Source of the DNA: Streptomyces sp. AP-93 | GTDB lineage: Bacteria > Actinomycetota > Actinomycetes > Streptomycetales > Streptomycetaceae | Direction of reading: 5' to 3' | DNA length: 64,000 nt | Assembly: GCF_022808175.1 (NCBI RefSeq) | Contig: NZ_JALGBX010000020.1 | Location: forward strand, 62,001 to 126,000 | Notes under the pieces: model-generated | Databases searched by the model: none | Told to the model about the DNA's origin: nothing | Seen by the model: only the letters and a program-made list of their open reading frames with translations | Shown here: in pieces, positions 45,530-54,887 of the stretch | How positions within the stretch are numbered: the first letter of the stretch is position 1 | Layout of the letters: every line of letters begins with the position of its first letter | Position numbers and translations under genes: made by a program

Positions 45530-46696
45530 ATGAGCACGTACCGGGACTTCACGCTCGCCCACCGGGGGGCGGCGCGAGGCACCGTCCTGCGGACCATCGG
45601 GACCCGTGAGCGCAGATCGCACCTGACCGCACCGCGCGTTCCGACCGTCGGCATCGACATCGGCGGCACCAAGGTGATGGCCGGGGTCGTCGACGCCGAC
45701 GGGGTCATCCTGGAGAAGATCCGGACCGAGACCCCGGACAAGTCCAAGAGCCCCAAGGTGGTCGAGGACACCATCGTCGAGCTGGTCCTCGACCTCTCCG
45801 ACCGGCACGACGTGCACGCCGTGGGCATCGGCGCCGCCGGCTGGGTCGACGCCGACCGCTCCCGGGTCCTGTTCGCCCCGCACCTGGCCTGGCGCGACGA
45901 ACCGCTGCGCGACGCGCTCCAGTCCCGGCTCGCGGTCCCGGTTATGGTGGACAACGATGCCAACACCGCCGCCTGGGCCGAGTGGCGCTTCGGCGCCGGC
46001 CGCGGCGAGGACCACCTCGTCATGATCACCCTGGGCACCGGGATCGGCGGGGCCATCCTCGAAGGCGGCCAGGTCAAGCGCGGCCGCTACGGGGTCGCGG
46101 GCGAGTTCGGCCACATGCAGGTGGTCCCCGGAGGCCACCGCTGCCCCTGCGGCAACCGCGGCTGCTGGGAGCAGTACAGCTCCGGCAACGCCCTGGTCCG
46201 CGAGGCCCGCGAGCTGGCCGCCGCCGACTCCCCGGTCGCCTACAACCTCATCGCCCGGGTCGGCGGCAACGTCCACGAGATCACCGGACCGCTCATCACC
46301 GAGCTGGCCCGCGAGGGCGACGCCATGTGCGTCGAGCTGCTCCAGGACATCGGCCAGTGGCTCGGCGTCGGCATCGCCAACCTCGCGGCCGCCCTCGACC
46401 CCTCCTGCTTCGTCATCGGCGGCGGCGTCAGCGCCGCCGACGACCTGCTGATCGGCCCCGCCCGCGACGCCTTCCGCCGCCACCTCACCGGCCGCGGCTA
46501 CCGCCCCGAGGCCCGCATCGCCAAGGCCCAGCTCGGCCCCGAGGCCGGCATGGTCGGCGCCGCCGACCTCTCCCGGCTCGTCGCCCGCCGCTTCCGCCGC
46601 GCCACGCGCCGGCGCGTCGAGCGGTACGAGCGCTACGCGCAGTTCGGCCGGCGCGACACCGCCACCGGCCCCCCCGAGGACCAGGAACAGCATTGA
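45530..46696 (+). CDS. ROK-family sugar kinase
   Basis: 388 residues. The phosphate-binding motif is GIDIGGTKVMAGVVD near residue 40. GTGIGGAILEGG follows, and the ROK zinc motif is GHMQVVPGGHRCPCGNRGCWEQY near residue 200. It is fourth in the sugar ABC operon, so it likely phosphorylates the imported sugar. The C-terminal tail ends ...PPEDQEQH, and its TGA lies inside the TTGA at the right end of the adjacent tnpB element. The original C-terminus may therefore have been longer. Confidence 0.9.
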   Translation: MSTYRDFTLAHRGAARGTVLRTIGTRERRSHLTAPRVPTVGIDIGGTKVMAGVVDADGVILEKIRTETPDKSKSPKVVEDTIVELVLDLSDRHDVHAVGIGAAGWVDADRSRVLFAPHLAWRDEPLRDALQSRLAVPVMVDNDANTAAWAEWRFGAGRGEDHLVMITLGTGIGGAILEGGQVKRGRYGVAGEFGHMQVVPGGHRCPCGNRGCWEQYSSGNALVREARELAAADSPVAYNLIARVGGNVHEITGPLITELAREGDAMCVELLQDIGQWLGVGIANLAAALDPSCFVIGGGVSAADDLLIGPARDAFRRHLTGRGYRPEARIAKAQLGPEAGMVGAADLSRLVARRFRRATRRRVERYERYAQFGRRDTATGPPEDQEQH

Positions 46697-48000
46697 ATCC
46701 TCGCCGCCCTGAAGGGCGGGGATTCCTGGCTCACGCAGCCTGACGGCCCGGCGGGCTGTCAGGTCTTACACGATCGGCACCAGCCGGGTTGAGACCAGCC
46801 CGGACCAGCATGACGCGGGCGGAGTTCTTGTCCCTGGGGGACACGGCTCCGCACACGGTGCAGGTGTAGGTACGTTCTGAGAGAGGTAGTGCGTGCTTGG
46901 TTCTCGCTCCGCACTGCGCACAGTCCATGGTGCTGTGCGCGGGGTGGACAAGGTGCACGATGCGCCCGTGCTTGCGGCCCATCTCGATCAGCGCCGTCTT
47001 GGTGGCGGAGATCGCCGCGTCGGCTGCCTTGCGGGCCATGGTGGACTTGGCGAGGAACTTCGGCCGGAAGTCCTCGACGGCGAGGGCATCGTGGTCCCGG
47101 ACCACGGACTTGGCCCACTTGCGGCCGGTGTCCTGGCGCTGGCGGGCCACCTTCTTGTGGAGCTTCGCCGTCAGCTTCTTCGCGGCGCGGTAGCCCCTGG
47201 AGCCGGGCTTACCCTTCGCCGGTTTCCGGCGGGCCATCATCCGCTGATAGTGGGCGAGCCCGGCGGCCGCCTTCTTGCCGAGCCCGGTGTGCGGGAGGTC
47301 ATGGGCGTCACTGGTGGTGGTCGCGGTCTCCCTCACACCCCAGTCGATCCCGATCACCACACCCGTCTCCGGGAGCGGCTGCACCTCGGCAGGGATGACG
47401 AAGGAGGCGTACCAGTGCCCGAGGCTGTCGCGGTAGATCCGTACCGACGACGGGTCCGCCGGGAGTGCGCGGGACCAGACCACGGTCAGCACGATGCCGC
47501 CCGCGAGGTGCAGACGACCGTCCTTGATCCGGAAACCGCGCCGGGTGTAGTTGAGGCTCGGGTCGGCCTTGTCCTTCTTCTTGTACTTGGGCATCCCGGC
47601 CCGCTGCCGCATCGGCAACCGGGCCTTGATGTCCTTCAAGGCCTTGGCGCGGGACTTCCCGAAGTCCCGTACCAACTGCTGCTGCGGAACACTGCTGCCG
47701 TTACGCAACCAGGCGTTACGGCTGCGAGCTTGCGTCAGCATGTGGTCCAGTCGCGCCGGACCGCACTTCTCGTCCTCGGCGTGGGCCTTCTTCGACCGCG
47801 CGCAGCATTCGTTCCAGATCCACCGGCACCGGTCCCACTCACCCGACAACTTGGTCCGGGCCGCAGAGGACACGCGAAGCCGGTAGGTGAACCGGGCGTG
47901 CCCGGTCTCTTCCGTCTCCTCAGGTGCCTCCGCCATGCGGGTCAACTTAACCGCACCCACTGACAACGCCAGAAATCGCAGGTCACGACAGATGCGAAGA
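46693..48000 (-). mobile_element. IS1341-type element 2 (tnpB only)
   Basis: The right end (minus strand) has hairpin CCGCCCT-TC-AGGGCGG, then GAGGAT and TCAA (46696-46693), immediately against ROK coding sequence. The left end is not sharply defined; the limit given is approximate, within 47945-48060. There is no tnpA. Confidence 0.7.
46731..47936 (-). CDS. tnpB: TnpB nuclease, second subtype
   Basis: 401 residues, clearly diverged from the protein at 21-22 kb. The RuvC triad is intact: D in GIDWGVRETATT, E in ALAVEDFRPKFLAK and D in SPRDKNSARVM. The zinc ribbon is CAQC...CTVC. An N-terminal wedge domain with FTYRLRVSSAARTKLSGEWDRCRWIWNECC is typical. MAEAPEE is the first plausible start; no ribosome site is visible. 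Confidence 0.93.
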   Translation of the reverse strand: MAEAPEETEETGHARFTYRLRVSSAARTKLSGEWDRCRWIWNECCARSKKAHAEDEKCGPARLDHMLTQARSRNAWLRNGSSVPQQQLVRDFGKSRAKALKDIKARLPMRQRAGMPKYKKKDKADPSLNYTRRGFRIKDGRLHLAGGIVLTVVWSRALPADPSSVRIYRDSLGHWYASFVIPAEVQPLPETGVVIGIDWGVRETATTTSDAHDLPHTGLGKKAAAGLAHYQRMMARRKPAKGKPGSRGYRAAKKLTAKLHKKVARQRQDTGRKWAKSVVRDHDALAVEDFRPKFLAKSTMARKAADAAISATKTALIEMGRKHGRIVHLVHPAHSTMDCAQCGARTKHALPLSERTYTCTVCGAVSPRDKNSARVMLVRAGLNPAGADRVRPDSPPGRQAA

Positions 48001-48080
48001 GAACGCCGACACTCCGCGCCTAGGATGGCAGGACCCGTTCCTCCCCTGGCTGAAGCCCGGGGCACCCCGGAAGAGATCCA

Positions 48081-48671
48081 GTGACCCCGCCCTCCCTGCC
48101 CCGCCAGGCACCTTCCCCCGACGAGCGGCCCGGCCCGCCGGTCCCCGCCGAGGACCGCAAGCACGTGGTGCGGCGCCGCTGGATCACCGCGATCATCATC
48201 CTGCTGCTGGTCGGCGTCCCGGCGGGCTACCTCGCGGTCTCCGCCCAGCAGAGCCGCCAGAGCGGCCGCGACAAGGCCTCCAAGGTCGGCGCCGCCACGG
48301 TGCGCGCCGGCTGGCCGTCCAGGGTGCAGCGCAGCATCTACGAGGTGCCGATCCCGCCGAAGGCCTGGCGCGTCGGATTCCTGGAGACCAACAACTGGCG
48401 CACCAGCCGGCTGTACACGCAGTTCGCGGTGGTCCCGGGCGACCTGGACGCCTTCCTGTCCTCCGTCGGCACCAGCCGCGAGGCGCTGACCCCCGGGCCG
48501 TCGATCTCCGAGCACGACACCTCCGTCGCCGGCTGGACCTGGACGCCCGAGAACCAGTGGGTCGGCACCACCCTCGAAGCGGACGACCCGCGGCCCACCC
48601 GGGACATCACCGTCGACCTCACGGACCCCCGCGTCGCCAAGGTGTACGTGGTCTCCACGACGGTCCCGTAG
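48081..48671 (+). CDS. Hypothetical single-pass membrane protein
   Basis: 196 residues. A cytoplasmic N-terminus of about 30 residues is followed by one membrane helix (WITAIIILLLVGVPAGYLAV, residues 34-53). An extracellular domain of about 140 residues, rich in W and T, ends in VYVVSTTVP. GGAAGAG precedes the GTG. I recognise no family. The original upstream neighbour was probably the ROK gene before insertion of the tnpB element. Confidence 0.7.
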   Translation: MTPPSLPRQAPSPDERPGPPVPAEDRKHVVRRRWITAIIILLLVGVPAGYLAVSAQQSRQSGRDKASKVGAATVRAGWPSRVQRSIYEVPIPPKAWRVGFLETNNWRTSRLYTQFAVVPGDLDAFLSSVGTSREALTPGPSISEHDTSVAGWTWTPENQWVGTTLEADDPRPTRDITVDLTDPRVAKVYVVSTTVP

Positions 48672-48717
48672 ACGGCGCCGCGCGCTGCTCCCCCGCGGAT
48701 GGAGTGCTGCCGGGGGC

Positions 48718-48792
48718 GGAGCCGTAGCGCAGAGGTCGTCGCGCGCGGTCTCCAACATCGCGAGGACGCCGGTTCGAATCCGGCCGGCTCCG
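48718..48792 (+). tRNA. Atypical tRNA-like gene, predicted anticodon CCA (Trp)
   Basis: The acceptor stem GGAGCCG/CGGCTCC (7 bp) and T-arm GCCGG-TTCGAAT-CCGGC are perfect. The D-stem GCGC/GCGC and anticodon stem GCGGT/ATCGC with loop CTCCAAC give anticodon CCA at 48752-48754 with U33 in place. Discriminator is G, as in bacterial tRNA-Trp. Oddities: no base between D and anticodon stems (position 26 missing), a six-base variable loop, C at the usual A21, and 3' GCCT rather than CCA. It could be a divergent tRNA-Trp or a tRNA-like RNA. Confidence 0.7.
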
Positions 48793-48834
48793 CCTTCCCA
48801 CCTGCCGGGCCCGCCGCGCCGCTAGCCTTCGATC

Positions 48835-49467
48835 ATGAAACTCACCAAGCGGCTGCACTCCTGCGTCCAGCTGGAGAAGGACGGGCTCGTGCTCGTCATC
48901 GACCCGGGCGCCTTCAGCGAAGCGGACGCCGGCCTCGGCGCCGACGCCCTGCTCGTCACCCACGAGCACCCCGACCACTTCGAGGAGGGCCGGCTGCGCG
49001 CCGCCCTCGACGCGAACCCGGCGGCGGGGCTGTGGACCCTGCGCAGCGTCGCGGAGAAGCTCGCCCCCGCCTATCCGGGCCGCGTCCACACCGTGGGCCA
49101 CGGGGACACCTTCACCGCGGCCGGCTTCGACGTCCAGGTGCACGGCGAGCTGCACGCCGTGATCCATCCGGACATGCCGCGGGTCACCAACGTCGGCTAC
49201 CTGGTCGACGGCTCGCTCTTCCACCCCGGGGACGCGCTGACCGTGCCGGACGCCCCCGTGGACACGCTGATGCTCCCGGTGCACGCCCCGTGGAACAAGA
49301 TCGGCGAGGTCGTCGACTACGTCCGCGCGGTCAAGCCGCGCGTGGCCATCGACATCCACGACGCCTACCTCGCGGACATCGCCCGCCCGATCTACGACAA
49401 GGCCCTGGACGCCCTCGGCGGCTCCCCGCACACCCGACTCACCGCCGGGGACACCGCCGACCTGTGA
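48835..49467 (+). CDS. Metallo-beta-lactamase-fold hydrolase (UlaG-like)
   Basis: 210 residues. The metal-binding motif THEHPDHF is near residue 42, with later ligands in HGELHAVIHP, HPGDAL and VHAPW. The size and open structure fit the UlaG-like MBL subgroup of unknown substrate. ATG start, about 45 bases after the tRNA-like gene. Monocistronic or co-transcribed with the nuclease gene 30 bases downstream. Confidence 0.88.
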   Translation: MKLTKRLHSCVQLEKDGLVLVIDPGAFSEADAGLGADALLVTHEHPDHFEEGRLRAALDANPAAGLWTLRSVAEKLAPAYPGRVHTVGHGDTFTAAGFDVQVHGELHAVIHPDMPRVTNVGYLVDGSLFHPGDALTVPDAPVDTLMLPVHAPWNKIGEVVDYVRAVKPRVAIDIHDAYLADIARPIYDKALDALGGSPHTRLTAGDTADL

Positions 49468-49497
49468 CTGTCGGTGCCGGGCGGTAGGTTGGACGGC

Positions 49498-50277
49498 ATG
49501 CGTATCGCCACGTTCAACGTCAACTCGATCACCGCCCGGCTGCCGCGCCTGCTGGCCTGGCTGGAGAGCTCCGGCACGGATGTCGTGTGCATCCAGGAGA
49601 CCAAGTGCTCCGCGGAGCAGTTCCCGTACGAGGAGCTGCGCGCGCTGGGCTACGAGTCGGCCGTCAACGCCACCGGCCGGTGGAACGGCGTGGCCCTGCT
49701 CTCCAAGGTGGGCCTGGAGGACGTGGTCGTGGGGCTGCCCGACGGGCCCGACTACGAGGGGGTCCAGGAGCCGCGCGCCATCTCCGCCACCTGCGGCGGC
49801 GTGCGCGTCTGGTCGGTGTACGTGCCCAACGGGCGCGAGGTCGAGCACGACCACTACGGATACAAGCTGGACTGGTTCCGGTCCCTGTCCGCCGCCGTCG
49901 CCGAGGACGCGGCGGGGGAGCGCCCGTTCGCGGTGCTCGGTGACTTCAATGTGGCCCCGACCGACGAGGACGTGTACGACCCGGCGGTCTTCGAGGGCCT
50001 CACCCACGTCACCCCGGCCGAGCGGGCCGCCCTGGAGGCGCTGCGGACCGCCGGGCTCTCCGACGTCTTCCCGCGCGCGCTCAAGTACGACCGGCCGTAC
50101 ACCTTCTGGGACTACCGGATGCTGGCCTTCCCCAAGAACAGGGGCATGCGGATCGACCTGGTCTACGGGAACGCGGCCTTCGCCAAGGCCGTCACCGACT
50201 CCTACGTGGACCGCGAGGAGCGCAAGGGCAAGGGCGCCTCCGACCACGCACCGGTGGTCGTCGACCTGGAGGTCTAG
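49498..50277 (+). CDS. xthA: Exodeoxyribonuclease III
   Basis: 259 residues of the EEP family. MRIATFNVNSITARL, CIQETKC with the metal-binding glutamate, the catalytic tyrosine region VYVPNGREVEH, GDFNVAPTDEDV, and C-terminal RIDLVYGN and KGASDHAPVVVDL with the catalytic D and H are all present. It is an AP endonuclease and 3'-5' exonuclease in base-excision repair. It starts 30 bases after the MBL gene. Confidence 0.96.
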   Translation: MRIATFNVNSITARLPRLLAWLESSGTDVVCIQETKCSAEQFPYEELRALGYESAVNATGRWNGVALLSKVGLEDVVVGLPDGPDYEGVQEPRAISATCGGVRVWSVYVPNGREVEHDHYGYKLDWFRSLSAAVAEDAAGERPFAVLGDFNVAPTDEDVYDPAVFEGLTHVTPAERAALEALRTAGLSDVFPRALKYDRPYTFWDYRMLAFPKNRGMRIDLVYGNAAFAKAVTDSYVDREERKGKGASDHAPVVVDLEV

Positions 50278-50299
50278 GCCGTCTCTTTCGGATCTTGCC

Positions 50300-50338
50300 G
50301 GGGCTCCCGCCGGTCTACCCCCGCCCGGCGGGAGCCCC
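50300..50338. terminator. Terminator between xthA and the convergent DUF3626 gene
   Basis: A 14-bp perfect stem, GGGGCTCCCGCCGG/CCGGCGGGAGCCCC (50300-50313, 50325-50338), overlaps the last codons of the minus-strand gene and begins 22 bases after xthA. Confidence 0.8.
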
Positions 50339-51163
50339 GAAGCGTGCGAGGCAGTGCCACACCCTCTTGAGGGCCTGCTCGTCGTCGAGGCCGGCGAGCA
50401 GGGCCTCCCCGATGATCCGGGGATCGAGCCGGCCGCCGGCCGCGATGGCCGCGCCCAGGTCCACGTACTCCTGTCCGCGGTAGTCGGGGTGCAGCCGCAG
50501 CTCCCCGACGGAGAGTTCGAACCCGCCGTGCCACTCCAGCGGACAGGGCAGGCGAAGAGCCGCGGCCTCCACCGCCGTGCCGCGGTAACACGGGTCCAGG
50601 ACCAGCGCCTCCACGTCACGGTCCAGCTCGACCGGTCCGTGCACCTGGGCCTCGACGTAGTCGTCCAGGTCGTCCTGGTCGTCGGCCTCGGCCAGTGCGA
50701 TCAGCGGCATGCGGGCCGCGACACCGAAGTCCGAGGGTTCGAGGAAGCTGTCGGGATAGCAGAACGTGGTCCGTTCCAGCGACCCGGCGGTCAGCCTGAA
50801 GTGGGCGGACCCGAAGCGCGGTGCACCGCCGGCCGGCTTGCGGCGGAAGTTCAGGGCCCCGTAGACCGGCCGCTCGTGGGCGGGTGCCTCGTCGTAGGCC
50901 TTGGCGAAGATCCTGCTCTCCCAGCGCCACCGGTCACCGCCGGGGTGGGCGGTCAGACCGCCGTTGCTCACGCCCGTGACGAACTGTGAGCTGTAGGTAC
51001 CCTCCCGTGCCAGGGCGTCCAGGATCGGCCTGCCCCGCACCTGCCGGTCCGGGTGGAAGTTGAGGGTCACGCGCAGGGCCGGATCCACGGGATCGCCGGA
51101 CGACAGCCCGGTGACGTGGTGAAGGGCCCGTTCCCGAGGGGTGGCCGGGGCTTTGGGGTTCAT
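50315..51163 (-). CDS. DUF3626 domain protein
   Basis: 282 residues. LRVTLNFHPDRQVRGRPILDALAREGTYSSQFVTGVSNGGLTA, then VYGALNFRR, APRFGSAHFRL and the C-terminal CPLEWHGGFELSVGELRLHPDYRGQEYVDLG are the conserved blocks of DUF3626. The function of the family is unknown. The start MNPKAP has GGAGAG upstream; in-frame starts further up lack one. A 13-bp tandem repeat lies just upstream. Confidence 0.82.
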   Translation of the reverse strand: MNPKAPATPRERALHHVTGLSSGDPVDPALRVTLNFHPDRQVRGRPILDALAREGTYSSQFVTGVSNGGLTAHPGGDRWRWESRIFAKAYDEAPAHERPVYGALNFRRKPAGGAPRFGSAHFRLTAGSLERTTFCYPDSFLEPSDFGVAARMPLIALAEADDQDDLDDYVEAQVHGPVELDRDVEALVLDPCYRGTAVEAAALRLPCPLEWHGGFELSVGELRLHPDYRGQEYVDLGAAIAAGGRLDPRIIGEALLAGLDDEQALKRVWHCLARFGAPAGRG

Positions 51164-51212
51164 CTCGGCAGTCTCTCCGACGGTGATCATCCGGCGCACC
51201 CGGATTGTGCCC

Positions 51213-51275
51213 GCGGATTTGCCCCGCGGATTGCCCCCGCGGATGTCCCGGCGGATGTCCCGGCGGATTGTCCCC
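51213..51275. repeat. Five-copy 12-13-bp tandem repeat
   Basis: Units of GCGGATNTCCCC-type start at 51213, 51226, 51239, 51251 and 51263 in the divergent region between the DUF3626 and DUF6278-like genes. They could bind a protein or be slippage products. Confidence 0.75.
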
Positions 51276-51338
51276 ACGGCCTGTGATCCTCAGGCGCGTC
51301 CTATGGCCGGTCGCGGATCCGGGTGTCAGGCTGGCCCC

Positions 51339-51779
51339 ATGAACATCCCTTTCCTGGCCAACTGGATCAACCGACACGAAACGGAACCGGGTGCGGGACT
51401 CGCCGCGGCCCTCGCGGACGATCCCGAGGGCATCAACGAGATGTTCGCGGAATGCGAGATGCTGCGCGCCCACGCGCGCTCGGCCGGGCTCGAACTCGAC
51501 GAGAGCCCGCGCTCGTTGGAGGAGATCGACCAGCTGATGCCGCGCTGGCGCCGGGATCCGGAGATCACCCCGTGGCTCGGCAATGACGCGGGCTTCTACC
51601 TCGGGACGGTGATCGTCCGCTCCGTTCCGGGCGCCGCCTGGCAGGTGTGGCCCAACGGGCAGCCGATGATCCGGCTGGCCTCGGGCCGCGAGCTGAACGT
51701 GGTCGAGTCGGGGGTGTCCTGGGCGATGACGGGATCCCCCGAGCTCAGCCAGGCCTACGCCGAAGCCTCGGAAGGCTGA
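51339..51779 (+). CDS. Hypothetical protein (DUF6278-like)
   Basis: 146 residues. MNIPFLANWINRHETEPG...LRAHARSAGLELDESPRSLEEIDQLMPRWRRDPEITPWLGNDAGFYLGTVIVRSVPGAAWQVWPNGQPMIRLASGRELNV matches my memory of a Streptomyces conserved family labelled DUF6278. No catalytic residues are evident. It may be cytoplasmic, as no signal or membrane helix is seen. Confidence 0.65.
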   Translation: MNIPFLANWINRHETEPGAGLAAALADDPEGINEMFAECEMLRAHARSAGLELDESPRSLEEIDQLMPRWRRDPEITPWLGNDAGFYLGTVIVRSVPGAAWQVWPNGQPMIRLASGRELNVVESGVSWAMTGSPELSQAYAEASEG

Positions 51780-51905
51780 GATGGCCACGGAAGGCTGACC
51801 TCGCGGGCCTTTATGTGGCTTTTAGGCGTGTCGCGGTGAAGTGCCCTTCCACGGCTGGATAGTTTGCGCTGACCTCGACACACCGACAAGTGGGCAGGGC
51901 AGCGT

Positions 51906-52649
<744 letters not shown>

Positions 52650-52660
52650 GGGGCGGCCCT

Positions 52661-53437
52661 ATGAGACAGCTTCCGACGAAAGCCCCGCGCGCCCGGGCCC
52701 TGCCCGCCCTCGCCGCCACGCTCGTCCTGCTGGGCGCCCTCGCCGGCTGCGGCAAGTCCGGCAGCCCGCCGGTCAAGGGCCCGCAGCCCGAGGACCTGCC
52801 CGTCTACCAGGTGGCGACCGGCTTCCAGCTGCCGGACTCCCCGACCTGGGAGAAGGCCAAGCGGCGCGGCCACCTCGTGGTCGGCGCCAAGGAGGACCAG
52901 CCGTACATGGGGGAGAAGGACCCCGCGAGCGGCCGCTACTCCGGCTTCGACATCGAGATCGCCAAGATGATGTCCGCCTCGCTCGGCTTCGACCCCAAGA
53001 CCGTGGAGTTCAAGACCATCGCCTCCGCCAACCGCGAGACCGCCCTGCAGAACGGCCAGATCGACTACTACGTCGGCACCTACACGATCAACGACAACCG
53101 CAAGAAGCAGGTCGGCTTCGCGGGCCCCTACTTCCTCGCCGGGCAGTCCCTGCTCGTGCGGAAGGGGGAGACGGAGATCAAGGGCCCCGAGGACCTCGAC
53201 GGCAAGAAGGTCTGCTCGGCCGCCGGCTCCACCCCCTACCAGCGGCTCCAGAAGGAGTTCCCGCGGGCCGTCCTCGTCGCCTACGACACGTACTCGGTCT
53301 GCGTCGACAACCTGCTGACCTACCAGGTCGACGCCGTCTCCACCGACGACTCCATCCTCCTCGGCTACGCGGCCAAGGTCCCCGAGGAGCTCAAGGTGGT
53401 CGGCAAGCCCTTCTCCGAGGAGCCCTACGGCATCGGC
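52661..53437 (+). pseudogene. gluB: Truncated amino-acid ABC substrate-binding lipoprotein (gluB)
   Basis: 259 codons match the family. They include lipobox LAGC near residue 28, HLVVGAKEDQPYMGEKDP, YSGFDIEIAKMMSASLGF, and ...KVVGKPFSEEPYGIG. At 53438 the family sequence stops and the frame runs into the mobile element, ending at TGA 53570-53572. The normal C-terminal lobe of roughly 40-50 residues is lost. It is 11 bases after gluA. Confidence 0.88.
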
Positions 53438-53545
53438 GAACGCTTTCCGTCGGTACTTGGTGCCGAAAACCAAGTGAACGCGCAGGTTGCGGCCAACATG
53501 ACGACCGGTTCGCACATCGGGGCGAGGGTTCCAACGTGGCGACAC
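53438..53545 (-). pseudogene. tnpA fragment (Y1 transposase N-terminus)
   Basis: Reads from a GTG at 53545: MSPRWNPRPDVRTGRHVGRN, then LRVHLVFGTKYRRKAF. The HLVFGTKYRRK block is the start of IS200/IS605 Y1 tyrosine transposases (HUH family). It breaks after about 36 codons where gluB sequence begins. The HUH motif and the catalytic tyrosine are gone. Confidence 0.8.
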
Positions 53546-53568
53546 CAGCCAGTGCTAGGTTTCCAACT

Positions 53569-54849
53569 GTGAGTCAAGGCGCCCTGGTAAAGCGGCAGTT
53601 CGGGCACCGCGCCCGTCTTTCAATGTCGCGTGCCGAGGTACTGAAGGCTGATGGTCAGGCACACGCGGCCCGCACGATGTGGAACCTGCTGCACGCCTGG
53701 TGGCGGATGATGCCGAAGGAAAAACGGACTCTCGCGAACGCGGATGCCGCCGTTCGCCAGGCCCGCGAGGACATCGACTTTCTTGCTGTTCTTCCCGCGC
53801 AGGCCGCACAGGCCGTGCTGAAGACGTACGTCCAGGCGTGGAAGAACTGCTGGGGCGGCCGCGCCGCCGCCCCGAAATTCAAGGGCCGAATCCGCACGGT
53901 GATGTCCGTAGACGTCCCACAAGGCCGGGATCTGAACATCACCCGCGTGCACCGCCACTGGGGCATGGCCAGTCTTCCAAAGGTGGGTCGGGTCCGCTTC
54001 CGCTGGACCAAGGGCCTGCCCGTGGGTAAGCATGCCAACGCGGAGAACCGGATCACCGGGGCCCGGTTGATCAAGGACGCGCTCGGCTGGCACATCGCCT
54101 TCCGCGTCCAGACCCTGGAGGTCAGCCCCGGGCCCCACCGGGGGCCGGACGCCGGGATCGACGTGGGCGTCACCGTGCCCATCGCCCTCTCAGACGGCGA
54201 GACCTACGAGCACGGTGAGTGGCTGACCGCCAAGGAGCAGGCGAAGCTCCTGCGTCTGGAGCAGCGCGCCGCGCAGCGCAAGGCGCACCGCAAGCCCGGC
54301 GAGCGCACCAGCGGTCGGCTGCACCACACCTACGACCAGATCGCAGGACTCCGCGCGAAAGCCAAACGCAGAGCCCTGGACTGGCAGCACCAGACGACCA
54401 CCGCCATCGCCAGCACGTACGGCACGGTCGTGGTCGAAGCACTCACCATCGCGAACATGGTCAAGTCTGCCAAGGGAACCATCGAAGAGCCGGGACGGAA
54501 CGTCGCCCAGAAGTCCGGGCTGAACCGCTCGATCAGCGGGGAGGCGTGGGGCCGGACGGTCGCCATGCTGGCGTACAAGACCGCCCGGCACGGCGGCACC
54601 CTGGCCAAGGTCCCGGCCCCCGGCACCTCCCAGCGCTGCTCCGCGTGCGGCTTGACCACGCCCGGGAGCCGCGAATCCCAGGCCGTGTTCGTGTGCAAGA
54701 ACCTGGACTGCGGCTGGTCGGGCAACGCCGACCACAATGCGGCCCGCAACGTCTTGCACTTGTACCGGATGGGCCTCGCGCTCGTCCCGGCTGCCGGGAG
54801 GGCAGTCGTCAGGCGTGCCAAGCGCGTCAAGCCCGCTGCCGCAAGGTAA
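53569..54849 (+). CDS. tnpB: TnpB nuclease, third subtype
   Basis: 426 residues from the GTG at 53569; a GTG at 53536 is an alternative. RuvC acidic residues are present in GIDVGVTVPIAL, VVVEALTIANMV and NADHNAARNV. The zinc ribbon is CSAC...CKNLDC. It is diverged from the other two TnpB proteins in the window. It overlaps the divergent tnpA start region. It appears intact although its partner transposase is destroyed. Confidence 0.92.
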   Translation: MSQGALVKRQFGHRARLSMSRAEVLKADGQAHAARTMWNLLHAWWRMMPKEKRTLANADAAVRQAREDIDFLAVLPAQAAQAVLKTYVQAWKNCWGGRAAAPKFKGRIRTVMSVDVPQGRDLNITRVHRHWGMASLPKVGRVRFRWTKGLPVGKHANAENRITGARLIKDALGWHIAFRVQTLEVSPGPHRGPDAGIDVGVTVPIALSDGETYEHGEWLTAKEQAKLLRLEQRAAQRKAHRKPGERTSGRLHHTYDQIAGLRAKAKRRALDWQHQTTTAIASTYGTVVVEALTIANMVKSAKGTIEEPGRNVAQKSGLNRSISGEAWGRTVAMLAYKTARHGGTLAKVPAPGTSQRCSACGLTTPGSRESQAVFVCKNLDCGWSGNADHNAARNVLHLYRMGLALVPAAGRAVVRRAKRVKPAAAR

Positions 54850-54887
54850 GCGGGAATCTCCCGGCTGCAGTCGGGAGAGCACTTCAA

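Larger units (their letters stand above)
53438..54887 (+). mobile_element. IS605-type element, left side deleted
   Basis: Contains the 5' end of a divergent tnpA, a complete tnpB, and a right end with hairpin CTCCCG/CGGGAG (54859-54876) followed by AGCACTTCAA (TCAA at 54884-54887). The left terminus and most of tnpA are missing; the element joins gluB directly at about 53438. Confidence 0.85.

Noticed and set aside
53438..54887. Intact IS605 transposon capable of self-transposition
   Set aside because: tnpA is reduced to about 36 codons and the left end is missing.
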